Below are positions 28,755-37,708 of a stretch of 41,750 nucleotides of DNA, piece after piece. The notes beneath the pieces are model-generated. The model did no database searches. It was not told where the DNA came from and saw only the letters and a list, made by a program, of their open reading frames with translations. Position numbers and translations under genes: made by a program. Position 1 is the stretch's first letter. Each line of letters begins with the position of its first letter. This DNA is from Deltaproteobacteria bacterium (GTDB taxonomy: Bacteria > Desulfobacterota > Desulfovibrionia > Desulfovibrionales > Desulfomicrobiaceae), in contig RZZR01000008.1 in the NCBI GenBank assembly GCA_009929795.1, positions 1 through 41,750 of the forward strand, given 5' to 3'.

Positions 28755-29963
28755 TCAGTCGTTCAAGAGCAGAAAAATGGCCGCCATGGCCCGGTTCTGG
28801 TCGCAGATTTCGTCGGCCCCGATGTCCACGGCCTCGCAGGCCCTGGGTTTGCCGTCGAAGTCGAGAAAGGGCGACGGCAGATTCGGAATGTCCCGGGTTC
28901 CGGCATCGACCACGCCCGGAACACGGGAGGCCAGATGGAGGTTCCCGGCCAGGGCATCGACGAACCAGGTGGATTGAGCCGTGGTCACGTTGTGGGACAG
29001 GGTTCCGCTGCCGCCGTTTCTGGAGACGATGGGACGGTTGGTCAGGTTATTGGCGATGAGCGCGTTCGACGTGGCGGCAAAGCGGTACTCAATGGCCGCG
29101 AAATAGTCGTGGGCCAGGTACACGGAGTTGTTGTAGACTTGGGCCCCGGCGCAGGACTCGAGGCCGATGCCCACGTCGCCGGCGCAATGTCCGTCGTGGA
29201 CGAGCATGTTGTTCCTGACCACGCCCCGCACATGGCCGCTGTCGCCCAGCCCCAGACCGATCCCCCGGTCGCAGTTGAAAATCAGGTTTCCTTCCACCAG
29301 GGTGTCCTCGGACCAGGACCAGAAGTGCACGGCGTGCTCGGCCAGGCTGCTCTGGGGGCTGATGATGTGCCGAAAGACGTTATTCCGCACGGTCCAGTTC
29401 CGGCAGCGGTGGCCGTCGATGCCGCCGATGTACCATTGGGGCCCGATGCCGGCCGTGTATTCGAGCAGACAGCCTTCCATGAGCCCGCCGTTGCTCCAGT
29501 TCCCCCCTGAATTTCCTGAGATCTTGACCAGTTGCTCGTAGCCGTCCTGGATGACGAGGTTCTTGAGAACCGTTCCGTCGCAGTCGCTCTCCCCCCGAAT
29601 TTGGATGACGTGGTTTCCGGTTCGCCGCAGGGTCATGTCCCGGCAGGTAAAGTCGTCACCCGTGACCTTGAAGATGGATTCAGGAGACTGGCCCATGCCC
29701 TGGCCTTGGACGACGACGGCCTCCCGGTCCCCGGATCGTGAGCGGATGGTCACGCCCGGGGCCTCGATGCTGAGATAATAGTCGCCGGGCAAGGTGTAGG
29801 TTCCATCCTCGAGGAGGATGGTCGGATCGCCTCCGGCATTGGCGGCGATGATGGCCGCTCGGAGTTGGGCCGGGGACGAGACGATGACGTCGGCCCGGGC
29901 CGGGACGGCTAGGAGGAGAATGGCCGAGAGGACTGCGGCCAGAGAAAGCGATGAGCGGAGCAT
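28755..29963 (-). CDS. Secreted right-handed parallel beta-helix protein
   Basis: The 402-aa product has a signal peptide (about 1-24, ending AVPARA) followed by the pattern of a pectate-lyase-like beta-helix: VSSPAQLRAAIIAANAGG, then repeated strands with Asn ladders such as NWTVRNNVFRHI, LVEGNLIFNCDRGIG and VRNNMLVHDG. The N-terminal IxxAxxGDTIxLxxGxY-like start is typical of polysaccharide-acting or surface beta-helix proteins. The substrate is unknown. The ATG at 29963 has GGAGG six bases upstream; the long in-frame extension to 31571 is antisense noise across the MFS gene. It lies between the MFS gene and another secreted-protein gene. The C-terminus is MAAIFLLLND. Confidence 0.85.
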   Translation of the reverse strand: MLRSSLSLAAVLSAILLLAVPARADVIVSSPAQLRAAIIAANAGGDPTILLEDGTYTLPGDYYLSIEAPGVTIRSRSGDREAVVVQGQGMGQSPESIFKVTGDDFTCRDMTLRRTGNHVIQIRGESDCDGTVLKNLVIQDGYEQLVKISGNSGGNWSNGGLMEGCLLEYTAGIGPQWYIGGIDGHRCRNWTVRNNVFRHIISPQSSLAEHAVHFWSWSEDTLVEGNLIFNCDRGIGLGLGDSGHVRGVVRNNMLVHDGHCAGDVGIGLESCAGAQVYNNSVYLAHDYFAAIEYRFAATSNALIANNLTNRPIVSRNGGSGTLSHNVTTAQSTWFVDALAGNLHLASRVPGVVDAGTRDIPNLPSPFLDFDGKPRACEAVDIGADEICDQNRAMAAIFLLLND

Positions 29964-30040
29964 GACAACCCTCCGGAATGTCTTGGTGACCAGACTTCGG
30001 ATACGCATTCCGCGTCGGGTCGTCCGTGAGATAGTACCGG

Positions 30041-31498
30041 TCAGGGTTCGGTGTCCAGACTTTCCAGGCTGCGGCCCATGGTCTCGATACGCAGCATCCA
30101 TGTGGCCAAAGCCCCGAGCAGAGAGGTTCCGACCAGCCCCCAGAGCAGGATTTCGGTGCCGATGTCCTTCAGGAGAACCGGAAAGAGAAAGGCCGTGGCC
30201 ACGGCCCCGATCTTGGCGGCGGAGGCGGCAAATCCCGCTCCGAGGCCCCGGATCCTGGTCGGAAAGACCTCTCCGGCGACGACATAGGTTGTGGCGTTTG
30301 GTCCCATGTTGGTCATGAAATTGAAGAGCATGAACCCGGCGAAGATCAGCGGTAGACGGGCCCCCTCGTTGACGCTGAAGGACAGTGTGGCCAGAAACAG
30401 GCCCAGGGCGCAGCCGACAAACCCGGCGATCTGGAGTTTCATCCGGCCGATGCGGTCCACAAGCAGGACGGCGCAGATCATTCCGATGATGAGGGGGATG
30501 TCGATGAAGGCCGCGCCCTTGGCGGCCAGCATGTCGTTGTGGATGATCGAGGCCAGATTCCGCCCGGTTTCGGCGGAGCCGATGGCCGCGGCCAGGATGG
30601 TCGGGGTGAAGATGCCGATGCCGTAGGTGCCGAGATCCTGGAGGAACCAGGGCAGGGAGGCCAGGAAAGCGGCCCGACGGTGCTGACGGGAAAACAGGGC
30701 CGCCAAGCCCGAGGTTCGAGGGCCGTTGTCGGCTTTGATTTTTGGAACGGCGGTCAGGACGACCCGGGTGGGGTATTGAGGACGGCGGGAAAGAATCCGC
30801 CGGATGGCCGTCACGGCTTCGTTTACCCGGCCTTGGTCCACGAGCCAATGGGGGCTCTGAGGGATGGTAAATCTGGCACCGGCTACAATAACGGCCGGAA
30901 GAACGGCCGTGGCGTACATCCACCTCCAGACATGGATGTCTGCGTCGGCCAGCAGGATGACGTAGCCTACGGCCGTTCCGGCCAGTGCCCCCAGGGCCTG
31001 AAAGGCAAAGGCGCTCAGAACCAGGCGGCCCCGATGGGATGTGGAAATGCTCTCGGAAATGATCATATGGGCCGTGGGATAATCGCAGCCAAGGGCAAGC
31101 CCCATGGCGAACAGGACGGCCAAGAGCCAGGACAGGTTCGGGGTGAGGCTGAGGAGCAGGAGGCAGACGGCGAAAAGGGCCATCTCGAGAATGAACAGGG
31201 GCTTGCGGCCGAAGCGGTCGGCCAGGGCGCCCAGGGCCGAGGCCCCGAACAGAATCCCGGCCAGGGGGGCGGCGCCCACGGATCCCTTTTCCAGTGATGA
31301 GAGTCCAAATTCGGCCACGATCAGCGGCAGGGCCACGCCGGTCATGAAGACCACATACCCTTCGAAGAATTTGCCGGCCGAGGCCAGGAGCCAGATGGTC
31401 CATTGGGTCCGGGTCAAAGGAGGCGGAGGCCCTTGGGTGCCGTCGGGCCAGATGGGCCCCTCGTCGATGTATTCCTGGACGGTCTGCGGTTCGCTCAC
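30041..31498 (-). CDS. MFS transporter, sugar-porter-like
   Basis: Twelve-helix secondary carrier of the major facilitator superfamily. The 485-aa product has the loop 2-3 signature GALADRFGRKPLF, the matching loop 8-9 motif LLVDRIGRMKLQ, and VFPTRIRGLGAG after helix 10, the last typical of the sugar/inorganic-phosphate-type branch. An N-terminal cytoplasmic stretch of about 33 residues precedes the first helix. A long central loop contains IPQSPHWLVDQGRVNEA, also characteristic of this branch. Substrate cannot be told. It is the first gene of a minus-strand set with two secreted proteins. Confidence 0.9.
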   Translation of the reverse strand: MSEPQTVQEYIDEGPIWPDGTQGPPPPLTRTQWTIWLLASAGKFFEGYVVFMTGVALPLIVAEFGLSSLEKGSVGAAPLAGILFGASALGALADRFGRKPLFILEMALFAVCLLLLSLTPNLSWLLAVLFAMGLALGCDYPTAHMIISESISTSHRGRLVLSAFAFQALGALAGTAVGYVILLADADIHVWRWMYATAVLPAVIVAGARFTIPQSPHWLVDQGRVNEAVTAIRRILSRRPQYPTRVVLTAVPKIKADNGPRTSGLAALFSRQHRRAAFLASLPWFLQDLGTYGIGIFTPTILAAAIGSAETGRNLASIIHNDMLAAKGAAFIDIPLIIGMICAVLLVDRIGRMKLQIAGFVGCALGLFLATLSFSVNEGARLPLIFAGFMLFNFMTNMGPNATTYVVAGEVFPTRIRGLGAGFAASAAKIGAVATAFLFPVLLKDIGTEILLWGLVGTSLLGALATWMLRIETMGRSLESLDTEP

Positions 31499-31647
31499 AC
31501 TGTCTCCGTGTCTTGGCCCGGGACTTCAAGTCTTCGGAGGCGGGCATATCGGAAAATCCAGTTGCGGACAACGTTTTTTCGTCGAGGAACAGTCACCAAG
31601 GTCGGCCATGCCCCTGGGCGGGAAATCGTTGTGAAGAACAAAACAGG

Positions 31648-31677
31648 TTGTCATGGTGGTAGATTTGGTCTTATGAA
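31648..31677 (+). promoter_or_regulatory. Weak candidate promoter for the secreted-protein pair
   Basis: TTGTCA at 31648-31653, 18-base spacer, TATGAA at 31672-31677, about 60 bases before the ATG at 31738. The whole divergent gap (31499-31737) is less GC-rich than the surroundings and holds no other visible gene. Confidence 0.3.
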
Positions 31678-31737
31678 ATCAATAGATGTTTCACTTATCC
31701 TCGTCGCATGTTCGGAGAGTATGAAAGGAGAAAAATC

Positions 31738-32790
31738 ATGAACCGAATTATTGTCTTTCATGGGATCTTCTTCACCGCGATCTGGGCCCTTGTGGTAGTC
31801 TGCTGTGTCACCCTGTGTCCAACTGTGGCACTGAGCGTCGGGGACGCCCCTTCGCCAGTGGCGGAATCCTGGAAAACAGCGGGTGGACATCTCCTACTCT
31901 CCCATCGGCACAAGTTCACTCAAACCTGGATATCCGATCACTACAGCCGCTTACGCGGTGAGTATTGGAAGGGCGGCGAGAAGAACTACTACACTCCTGA
32001 AGAAGAACGGCAGTACGCTTCCTGGGATGGTGTTGTGAAAGACTCGGTTTCCGTACGTCTTGGTAGTTTTACAGTTCAAGGCCCCGGGCATATCGTGGTT
32101 TACCATTTGAAGGACTATCGAAACGTTGGCCCGGCGAAGGTTCGACTTGTCTATTTAAATTCAGGAAGACGCTTGAACACTCAAGTTCGCGAGGCGATCA
32201 TTCAAAAGGACGGAAGCCGACTGGGCGTCGTTCCGGATGAACCTTTCCATCCACATGCTCCGAGAATTTCAGAAGGGGATTCTGTCAGTTTCGATGTCTG
32301 GGCTGATATGGTAGAGTATAACAATGTGATGAACACGGGTGAATTTTCCTTTTATGCTCCTCAGGAAACGGCATGTGAAGTGTGGTTTTTCCCGGAGGGA
32401 CACGATCCATTCTCGACGTTATGTCGAGAAAAACTTGAAAAAATGTTAGCACAATATCTACGTATCAAAGACATGACCATGGAAAGCATCCGCCAATATC
32501 GGAAGAAGATTGAAGTCTTGAACAGACCAGACCTGTTGAATACTGGATATCTCAATGAGTACCAGGGTAATGTATTAGGGAACGATCCTCAGTGGACAGC
32601 TGAGGAGTCAAAAATTCTCGATAGTGGATGGTCAGGAGCTGAGTATCTGTACAACAAGGGTAAATGGATTGAGCAGCTAGAGAAGTCCATACGACTCCAG
32701 GAAAAGAACCTCGCCAAAATCGAAGCCGACATTGCAGCTGTCAGGGAAAAACTTCGCGATGCAGCCCCATGTAAAGAAGGAGGGAAGTAG
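31738..32790 (+). CDS. Exported protein of unknown function
   Basis: I do not recognise this 350-aa protein. It has an N-terminal hydrophobic segment after a short charged start (about residues 5-28, IVFHGIFFTAIWALVVVC), read as a signal peptide or anchor. The middle region has beta-strand-like sequence (SVRLGSFTVQGPGHIVVYHL, VRLVYLNSGRRL), suggesting a beta-sandwich domain. The last 120 residues are strongly helical and charged, with coiled-coil character (LEKSIRLQEKNLAKIEADI). The ATG at 31738 has AAGGAG seven bases upstream. The gene is less GC-rich, with more A/T-ending codons than the flanking core genes, which suggests accessory or acquired DNA. The next gene starts three bases after its stop. 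Confidence 0.78.
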   Translation: MNRIIVFHGIFFTAIWALVVVCCVTLCPTVALSVGDAPSPVAESWKTAGGHLLLSHRHKFTQTWISDHYSRLRGEYWKGGEKNYYTPEEERQYASWDGVVKDSVSVRLGSFTVQGPGHIVVYHLKDYRNVGPAKVRLVYLNSGRRLNTQVREAIIQKDGSRLGVVPDEPFHPHAPRISEGDSVSFDVWADMVEYNNVMNTGEFSFYAPQETACEVWFFPEGHDPFSTLCREKLEKMLAQYLRIKDMTMESIRQYRKKIEVLNRPDLLNTGYLNEYQGNVLGNDPQWTAEESKILDSGWSGAEYLYNKGKWIEQLEKSIRLQEKNLAKIEADIAAVREKLRDAAPCKEGGK

Positions 32791-32792
32791 CC

Positions 32793-34715
32793 ATGAAGGT
32801 GCGCATACTCCTCATGATAGTCACTATTTTGTTGGCTGGCGTTTCAGTTCTGGCGAATCCAGTGTCGCCCTCACTGGAAGAGTACTGTGAAACGTTGCTT
32901 GGTCTGAAGAGAGGCGAACTGGAACGCCTTCGGGGCGGAGAGGTGGGTGTCGAGGGCTACGCCCAGTTAGGAATCAATGTCCCAGCCTATCTTTTGGCGG
33001 GCGATCCACTGGTGGATCAACTCGTTTCGACGGCAAGCCGAATTGAGGTTCTTAATGAGGAGATTTCCTCCTTGGAAAACGTCTTGAGTCGACTGAAGGA
33101 ACTTTCCAAATACAAACCCTACGGGGGTCTCACTATTAATTGTATCGCTGACTCTCACGTCTATGCCTATAGCTATTCGGGATGGAACCAGGCCAATTTT
33201 GGCAGGTATGGGGCTTTGGGCGCCGGTTGGCATCCAACAGGCGGGGAGAAGAGGGCATACTTGAGATTTGACCTCTCGGGCGTCGATCCGGCTAAGGTCA
33301 GCCAAGCCACTCTTCGCCTCTACCATTATCATACCGGCGGTAGCGACGCCCTGACTCTTGGCGTCTATCGGGTAACAAGTCCCTGGACGGAAGGGATAGG
33401 GACTTACAGCTTGAAGCCTGCCGCACAGCCCGGTGAGATCGCTTGGGTGAACCAGCCCTCCTTTGACTCGAATCCCATGGTGCAGTTTCATCCAGGGATG
33501 GAGATAGGCAAATGGCTTCAGATAGACGTAACTCCACTTGTGGTGGAGTGGCTTTCGGGGACACCGAACTACGGTCTGATGATCAAGGCAATCGGCCCGC
33601 TTACTGGCACAACTTCGCACTCTGAATACGGATTTTCCTCACGGGAGGACGTGGAAGGGAGAGTTCCTGTCATGGTCCTAGCGTCTGTCTCAGACCTTCC
33701 CGGAGAGTTTGACCAGGCGTGGGCCTTGCTCTGTGCTCCGGACAAGGAGTTTGTCCGTTCATTGTATCACTGTGTCACGCACCGAGAACCCACCGTCCAG
33801 GAGGTTGAGGCCCAGGTCGGCTTGTTGCAAAGCGGGACACCGCGCAAAAACATGGTTCAGTATTTTTTTGCGAGTCCCGGGTATGTCAATCAGAATCACG
33901 ACGGCGTTCGTTTTATTACCGATGCCTGCCAAGCCATTTACGGGAGGCAGCCGAGCGGTGCGGAACTGAATGCATGGCCGAGAACGGATCGCAGTGTCAT
34001 CCTTGCGGAAATGTTCAACAGTGCGGAACACTTGTCTGCAACGGCAGATTGTGCGGCCCTGTGGCGTAAGGACATGGCATCGGACCATCCGCAGCCGTAT
34101 TTCGACGACTTTTCTTCCGGTTTCGTGAATTGGGACATCTCAAAAGTCAAGCTCCAACGGATGGACCGTGCGTTGGTATGGCACAGCGGAAACCACATTC
34201 CGGTGAGATTTTTGCGTCCTGTGTGGATGGAGGAAATGGTTATCGAGTTTGATGGCTGGTGCGAAAAAAATGGTCTGAACGTCGTTTGGTTGAACAAAAA
34301 CAACGTCGGCTACATGTCGTTGCTGGGAGGATGGTTCAATACGCGATCTTGTAGCGACGTCGGTTGTTTGGGTGAGCGTCGCGAGCTTGTTAATGGCGCC
34401 CATATTCAGCTTGGTCGCTGGCAGCATTACAAGATTGTCCGCAGCGGTGACTGGCTGGACGCCTATGTGGACGGCAAGAGAATACTTCACAGGCATGTTC
34501 CCGTTCGATTCGAAGGCAACGGATATCTACACTTCATGTCCTACGGGTCGTTGGTCGGCGTCGCCAACCTAAGGATATGCCGAGCGAATGCGAATGTAGG
34601 ATCGGCATCAAATCCTATATCACGAAAGGCAAAGGGTTCTGAAGGTGCGTTGGCCCTGGGCCTTTATCCGATCCAGACCCCGTTTGCTGTCGCATCACTC
34701 CTCGGACAGGAGTGA
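32793..34715 (+). CDS. Secreted multidomain protein: DNRLRE-like, DUF4214-like and LamG-like domains
   Basis: The 640-aa product has a signal peptide (1-21), then a helical segment (about 25-105) with coiled-coil features. Next comes a domain like DNRLRE carbohydrate/cell-wall binding modules (about 115-290), recognised by ADSHVYAYSYSGWNQANFG, KRAYLRFDLSGVDPAKVS and TLRLYHYHTGG. Residues about 305-400 resemble DUF4214 (FVRSLYHCVTHREPTVQEVE, IYGRQPSGAELNAW). About 425-610 resembles a concanavalin/LamG-like jellyroll (YFDDFSSGFVNWDIS, GRWQHYKIVRSGDWLDAYVDG). This domain set suggests surface attachment or glycan binding. Domain names are from pattern memory. It is cotranscribed with the preceding gene and shares its lower GC content. 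Confidence 0.8.
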   Translation: MKVRILLMIVTILLAGVSVLANPVSPSLEEYCETLLGLKRGELERLRGGEVGVEGYAQLGINVPAYLLAGDPLVDQLVSTASRIEVLNEEISSLENVLSRLKELSKYKPYGGLTINCIADSHVYAYSYSGWNQANFGRYGALGAGWHPTGGEKRAYLRFDLSGVDPAKVSQATLRLYHYHTGGSDALTLGVYRVTSPWTEGIGTYSLKPAAQPGEIAWVNQPSFDSNPMVQFHPGMEIGKWLQIDVTPLVVEWLSGTPNYGLMIKAIGPLTGTTSHSEYGFSSREDVEGRVPVMVLASVSDLPGEFDQAWALLCAPDKEFVRSLYHCVTHREPTVQEVEAQVGLLQSGTPRKNMVQYFFASPGYVNQNHDGVRFITDACQAIYGRQPSGAELNAWPRTDRSVILAEMFNSAEHLSATADCAALWRKDMASDHPQPYFDDFSSGFVNWDISKVKLQRMDRALVWHSGNHIPVRFLRPVWMEEMVIEFDGWCEKNGLNVVWLNKNNVGYMSLLGGWFNTRSCSDVGCLGERRELVNGAHIQLGRWQHYKIVRSGDWLDAYVDGKRILHRHVPVRFEGNGYLHFMSYGSLVGVANLRICRANANVGSASNPISRKAKGSEGALALGLYPIQTPFAVASLLGQE

Positions 34716-34825
34716 CGGGATTATGGTAAAACACCTATTCAAACGGCGTGGTGATGACGTCGACGCGTTATTCGCCGAGTAAGTTGCTTCGCAGAACAGT
34801 CTATTTGGTTGAAACGGTTGCCACC

Positions 34826-34853
34826 CCCCGACGGATTTGCCGTTGGGGTTTTT
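34826..34853 (+). terminator. Intrinsic terminator after the secreted-protein pair
   Basis: CCCCGACGG pairs with CCGTTGGGG (one G-T wobble) around an ATTTG loop, followed by five Ts. It lies 110 bases downstream of the stop at 34715. Confidence 0.8.
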
Positions 34854-34888
34854 GTAGGGGGATTCGCTCAACAACAGTACGGATCCAT

Positions 34889-37306
34889 TCAGGCCCAGAG
34901 GCTGACCAGAATGGTCTGGAGGGCGTTTTGGATTCCGGGCAGGTTCGGGTCATCTATCTTCTGTCCCTGTTCCCGGAGGTAGAAGACGTCGAAGGCTAGG
35001 TCGGCCCGGGTGGCGATACGAGCGAAGGCCACGTCCAGGTCCATGGCGTGGATGGCCTGGGACACGGCCGAGAGAAGGCCGGGAATGTCCGGGGCCTGGA
35101 TTTCCAGGACGGTGTAAAAGTCCGAGAGATCATTGTCGAGACGGACCTTGATGTCTTGGAATCGTCCCATTTTCCTGCTGCCCCTGGTTGAAATGGGTTC
35201 AGGGAGTGCCTGGTCTTGGAACTCCATGAGGCTGACCAGGATACTCTCTACCCGACCGAATAACAGGTCCGGATAGAGGGCGTCCTGGGGTTCGGTGATC
35301 CAGAAGACGTCCACGACCAGACCGTTGTCCCATCCGGCCAGGTCGGCCGAGAGGACCGAAAGCCGGCATTCGGCCAGGGCGTGGGCCACCCGGGCAAAGA
35401 GGCCGGGAATGTCCTCGGCGACCAGCGTCAGTCGCCAGCATCGGCCTTCCGCTTCATGGATCCAACTGGCGACAAAGGGGGGATGGCCTACAGGCAGTTG
35501 CTCGAATTCCTGGACCAATAGAAGATGGTCCAGAATTTCTCCCGGGGTGAACGAAAGCAGAGAGCGGGCCGGGATGAGGAACAGATAGCGTTCCAGGTGA
35601 TCCTTGGAAAAGACCGTGCGTCCCAGGGACCGCAGGGTGTCTCGGGCCGTTGCCAGGCGGTGCATGACGTGGTCCCCGGCCAGAAGGCCCTTGGCCAGGA
35701 TCTTTCTGGTCTTGAGCCAGAGTTCGCTGATGAGCCCGGCGATCCACGGATTCCAGGCCCGGGGGCCGGTGGCCCTGGAGTCGGCCCAGGTCAGCAGGAC
35801 CAGGAGATCGAGGCGTCGTGTGGACCCGACCCGGTGGGCCAGGGAGACGCAGACCTCCTCCTCGCTCAGGTCCCGACGGGTGGCGGTGTGGACGAGGAGC
35901 AGGTGCTCCCGGACGAGGAAGCCGACCTCGGCGATACGTTCAGGAACTAGGCCCAGACCGTCGAGGATGGCCGAAGCCAAGTCGGCTCCCTTGAAGGCGT
36001 GGTCGCCGTTTCCCTTGCCCAGGTCGTGGAGCAGGGCGGCCCAGCGCAGGGAGGGATCGGTCGATTCGACGGACAGTCCGGCTCCGGCGAAGGGTGCCCG
36101 AGCCTCGTCCAAGGTCAGCCAGTGAATGGTCTCGATGAGGTGGGGCCCCACGGGAAGCAGGTGGTACTCGTCGAACTGGACCATGTCCCGGATGGCCGAA
36201 AATTCAGGGATGACGGCCTCCAACAGGCCGGTTTCGAGCATTCTGGTCAGACCCAGCGCGGCCTGGGGAGAGCAAAGCAGGCGTTCCAGATCCGGCAGCA
36301 GATTTTTCCGCCAGGACCCACCGGGGGTCAGGACGGCGCAGAGATTCCGGATGGCCCGGCGGGTGTCCCAGTCCAAGGTGGCTCCGAAACAGAGGCTCCT
36401 GGAGATGAGATCCATGGCCTCGGCAGGATCGGCCGGAGGAAGCCTTGTGGTTGCCCGATCGTTTCCGGGTTCTTCCAGGGCCAGATCGCAGAAGAGCCGG
36501 ATGTCGCTCATGGTCCGGTGGAGCCGGGCCAGGAATGACTCGACATCGGCCCCGAAGCCCATGGCCGTGGCCACGGCCGACTGTATCTCCAGGTGGAGGA
36601 TGTCGTCTTTGCGGCCGGCCATTCGGTGGAGACGGCAGCGGACCCGGGACAAGAACCGGGCGTGGTCGACCAGAAGGGTTGACTCGTCCGGGTTCAAGAG
36701 GGTGGCTCCGTCATTCAGAAAGGTCAGCCAGGAAATGGTCTGGAGATCGCGAAGGCCTCCGGGGCCATTCTTGAGGTCCGGGGAAAGCAGGTTGTCGGAG
36801 AGCCCCTCGCGGCCCCGGCGTCGGGTCGAACGTTCGGCCAGCCAGCGGACGACGTCTTTGACTAGGGGGGCGAGAATCCGGCGGAAACGGCCGGAAAAGG
36901 CCTCGAAGTCCGGTTTGGATCCAGCCAGAAGGCGCATTTCCAAAAGGGAGCAGAGGACCTCGAAGTCCCGGGCGGCCAGGTCGAGGGTTTCGGCTTCGGT
37001 TCGGACACCGTGGCCCAGGTCGAAGCCGGCGTCCCAGAGGGGCAGGAAGATAGTCGAGGCCAGATCGTCGCGGGCCTGGTCGGACAATACCTTGGGAACC
37101 AGGAGCAGGAGATCGACGTCGGAGTGGGGGAAGAGCTCCCCCCGGCCGTAGCCACCCACGGCCAGGAGCAGGATTCCCGGATGGGTTTGGCCCTTCAGGG
37201 ACCCGGTCAGGAAGGCATCCAGTTCGCGGCTCATGTCCGCAGGGGCGCGGTCGCTGTCCGGGTCCCGAAAGGCGGTGAGGGAGCGGGCGATGTGTCGGTG
37301 GTCCAT
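34889..37306 (-). CDS. glnD: Bifunctional uridylyltransferase/uridylyl-removing enzyme GlnD
   Basis: Glutamine sensor that adds UMP to the P-II T-loop tyrosine when nitrogen is short and removes it when nitrogen is plentiful. The 805-aa product has the nucleotidyltransferase motif GGYGRGELFPHSDVDLLLL near residue 52, the GlnD-specific NGPGGLRDLQT, an HD hydrolase domain with ALLHDLGKG near residue 415, and two C-terminal ACT domains (AEDIPGLFARVAHAL and APDIPGLLSAVSQAI). The ATG at 37306 has GGGGAG five bases upstream; a GTG two codons earlier is less well spaced. It follows glnB by 23 bases, so it is in the amtB-glnB-glnD operon next to its substrate gene. Confidence 0.96.
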   Translation of the reverse strand: MDHRHIARSLTAFRDPDSDRAPADMSRELDAFLTGSLKGQTHPGILLLAVGGYGRGELFPHSDVDLLLLVPKVLSDQARDDLASTIFLPLWDAGFDLGHGVRTEAETLDLAARDFEVLCSLLEMRLLAGSKPDFEAFSGRFRRILAPLVKDVVRWLAERSTRRRGREGLSDNLLSPDLKNGPGGLRDLQTISWLTFLNDGATLLNPDESTLLVDHARFLSRVRCRLHRMAGRKDDILHLEIQSAVATAMGFGADVESFLARLHRTMSDIRLFCDLALEEPGNDRATTRLPPADPAEAMDLISRSLCFGATLDWDTRRAIRNLCAVLTPGGSWRKNLLPDLERLLCSPQAALGLTRMLETGLLEAVIPEFSAIRDMVQFDEYHLLPVGPHLIETIHWLTLDEARAPFAGAGLSVESTDPSLRWAALLHDLGKGNGDHAFKGADLASAILDGLGLVPERIAEVGFLVREHLLLVHTATRRDLSEEEVCVSLAHRVGSTRRLDLLVLLTWADSRATGPRAWNPWIAGLISELWLKTRKILAKGLLAGDHVMHRLATARDTLRSLGRTVFSKDHLERYLFLIPARSLLSFTPGEILDHLLLVQEFEQLPVGHPPFVASWIHEAEGRCWRLTLVAEDIPGLFARVAHALAECRLSVLSADLAGWDNGLVVDVFWITEPQDALYPDLLFGRVESILVSLMEFQDQALPEPISTRGSRKMGRFQDIKVRLDNDLSDFYTVLEIQAPDIPGLLSAVSQAIHAMDLDVAFARIATRADLAFDVFYLREQGQKIDDPNLPGIQNALQTILVSLWA

Positions 37307-37329
37307 GTCCACTCCCCGGTTTTTGAATG

Positions 37330-37668
37330 CTACAGGGCCGAGGATCCGTCCTCGCCGGTTCTGATGCGCACGGCGTTGTCCACAGTGGAAACGAAGATCT
37401 TGCCGTCACCGATCTTGCCGGTCTTGGCCGAGGCCACAACGGCCTCCACGGTCCGGTCCAGGAGGGCGTCCTCGATGACGACCTCGATCTTGATCTTGGA
37501 GACGAAATCGACCTGATACTCGGCTCCGCGGTAGACTTCCTTGTGCCCACGCTGGCGGCCGAAGCCCCGGACCTCGGTGACGGTCATGCCGTGGATGCCC
37601 AGGGTCATGACGGCTTCCTTGATCTCGTCCAGCTTGTAGGGACGGGTGATGATTTCCAGCTTTTTCAT
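37330..37668 (-). CDS. glnB: Nitrogen regulatory protein P-II
   Basis: Trimeric signal protein that integrates 2-oxoglutarate, ATP/ADP and glutamine status. The 112-aa product has the full P-II length, the T-loop with the uridylylation Tyr51 in VYRGAEYQVDF and the second signature KTGKIGDGKIFV. It lies between amtB and glnD, so it could equally be called glnK; the physiological partner is likely the AmtB next door. Regulation is probably from the sigma-54 promoter upstream of amtB. Confidence 0.96.
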   Translation of the reverse strand: MKKLEIITRPYKLDEIKEAVMTLGIHGMTVTEVRGFGRQRGHKEVYRGAEYQVDFVSKIKIEVVIEDALLDRTVEAVVASAKTGKIGDGKIFVSTVDNAVRIRTGEDGSSAL

Positions 37669-37708
37669 GATCTCTCCTTGTCGTCTCGAAGTCTTGTCAT
37701 TGCCCCGG

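Noticed and set aside
29964-31571. Upstream extension of the beta-helix frame across the MFS gene (938-codon frame)
   Set aside because: The MFS protein on the same strand in another frame is clear, and the beta-helix protein has its own signal peptide and Shine-Dalgarno at 29963.
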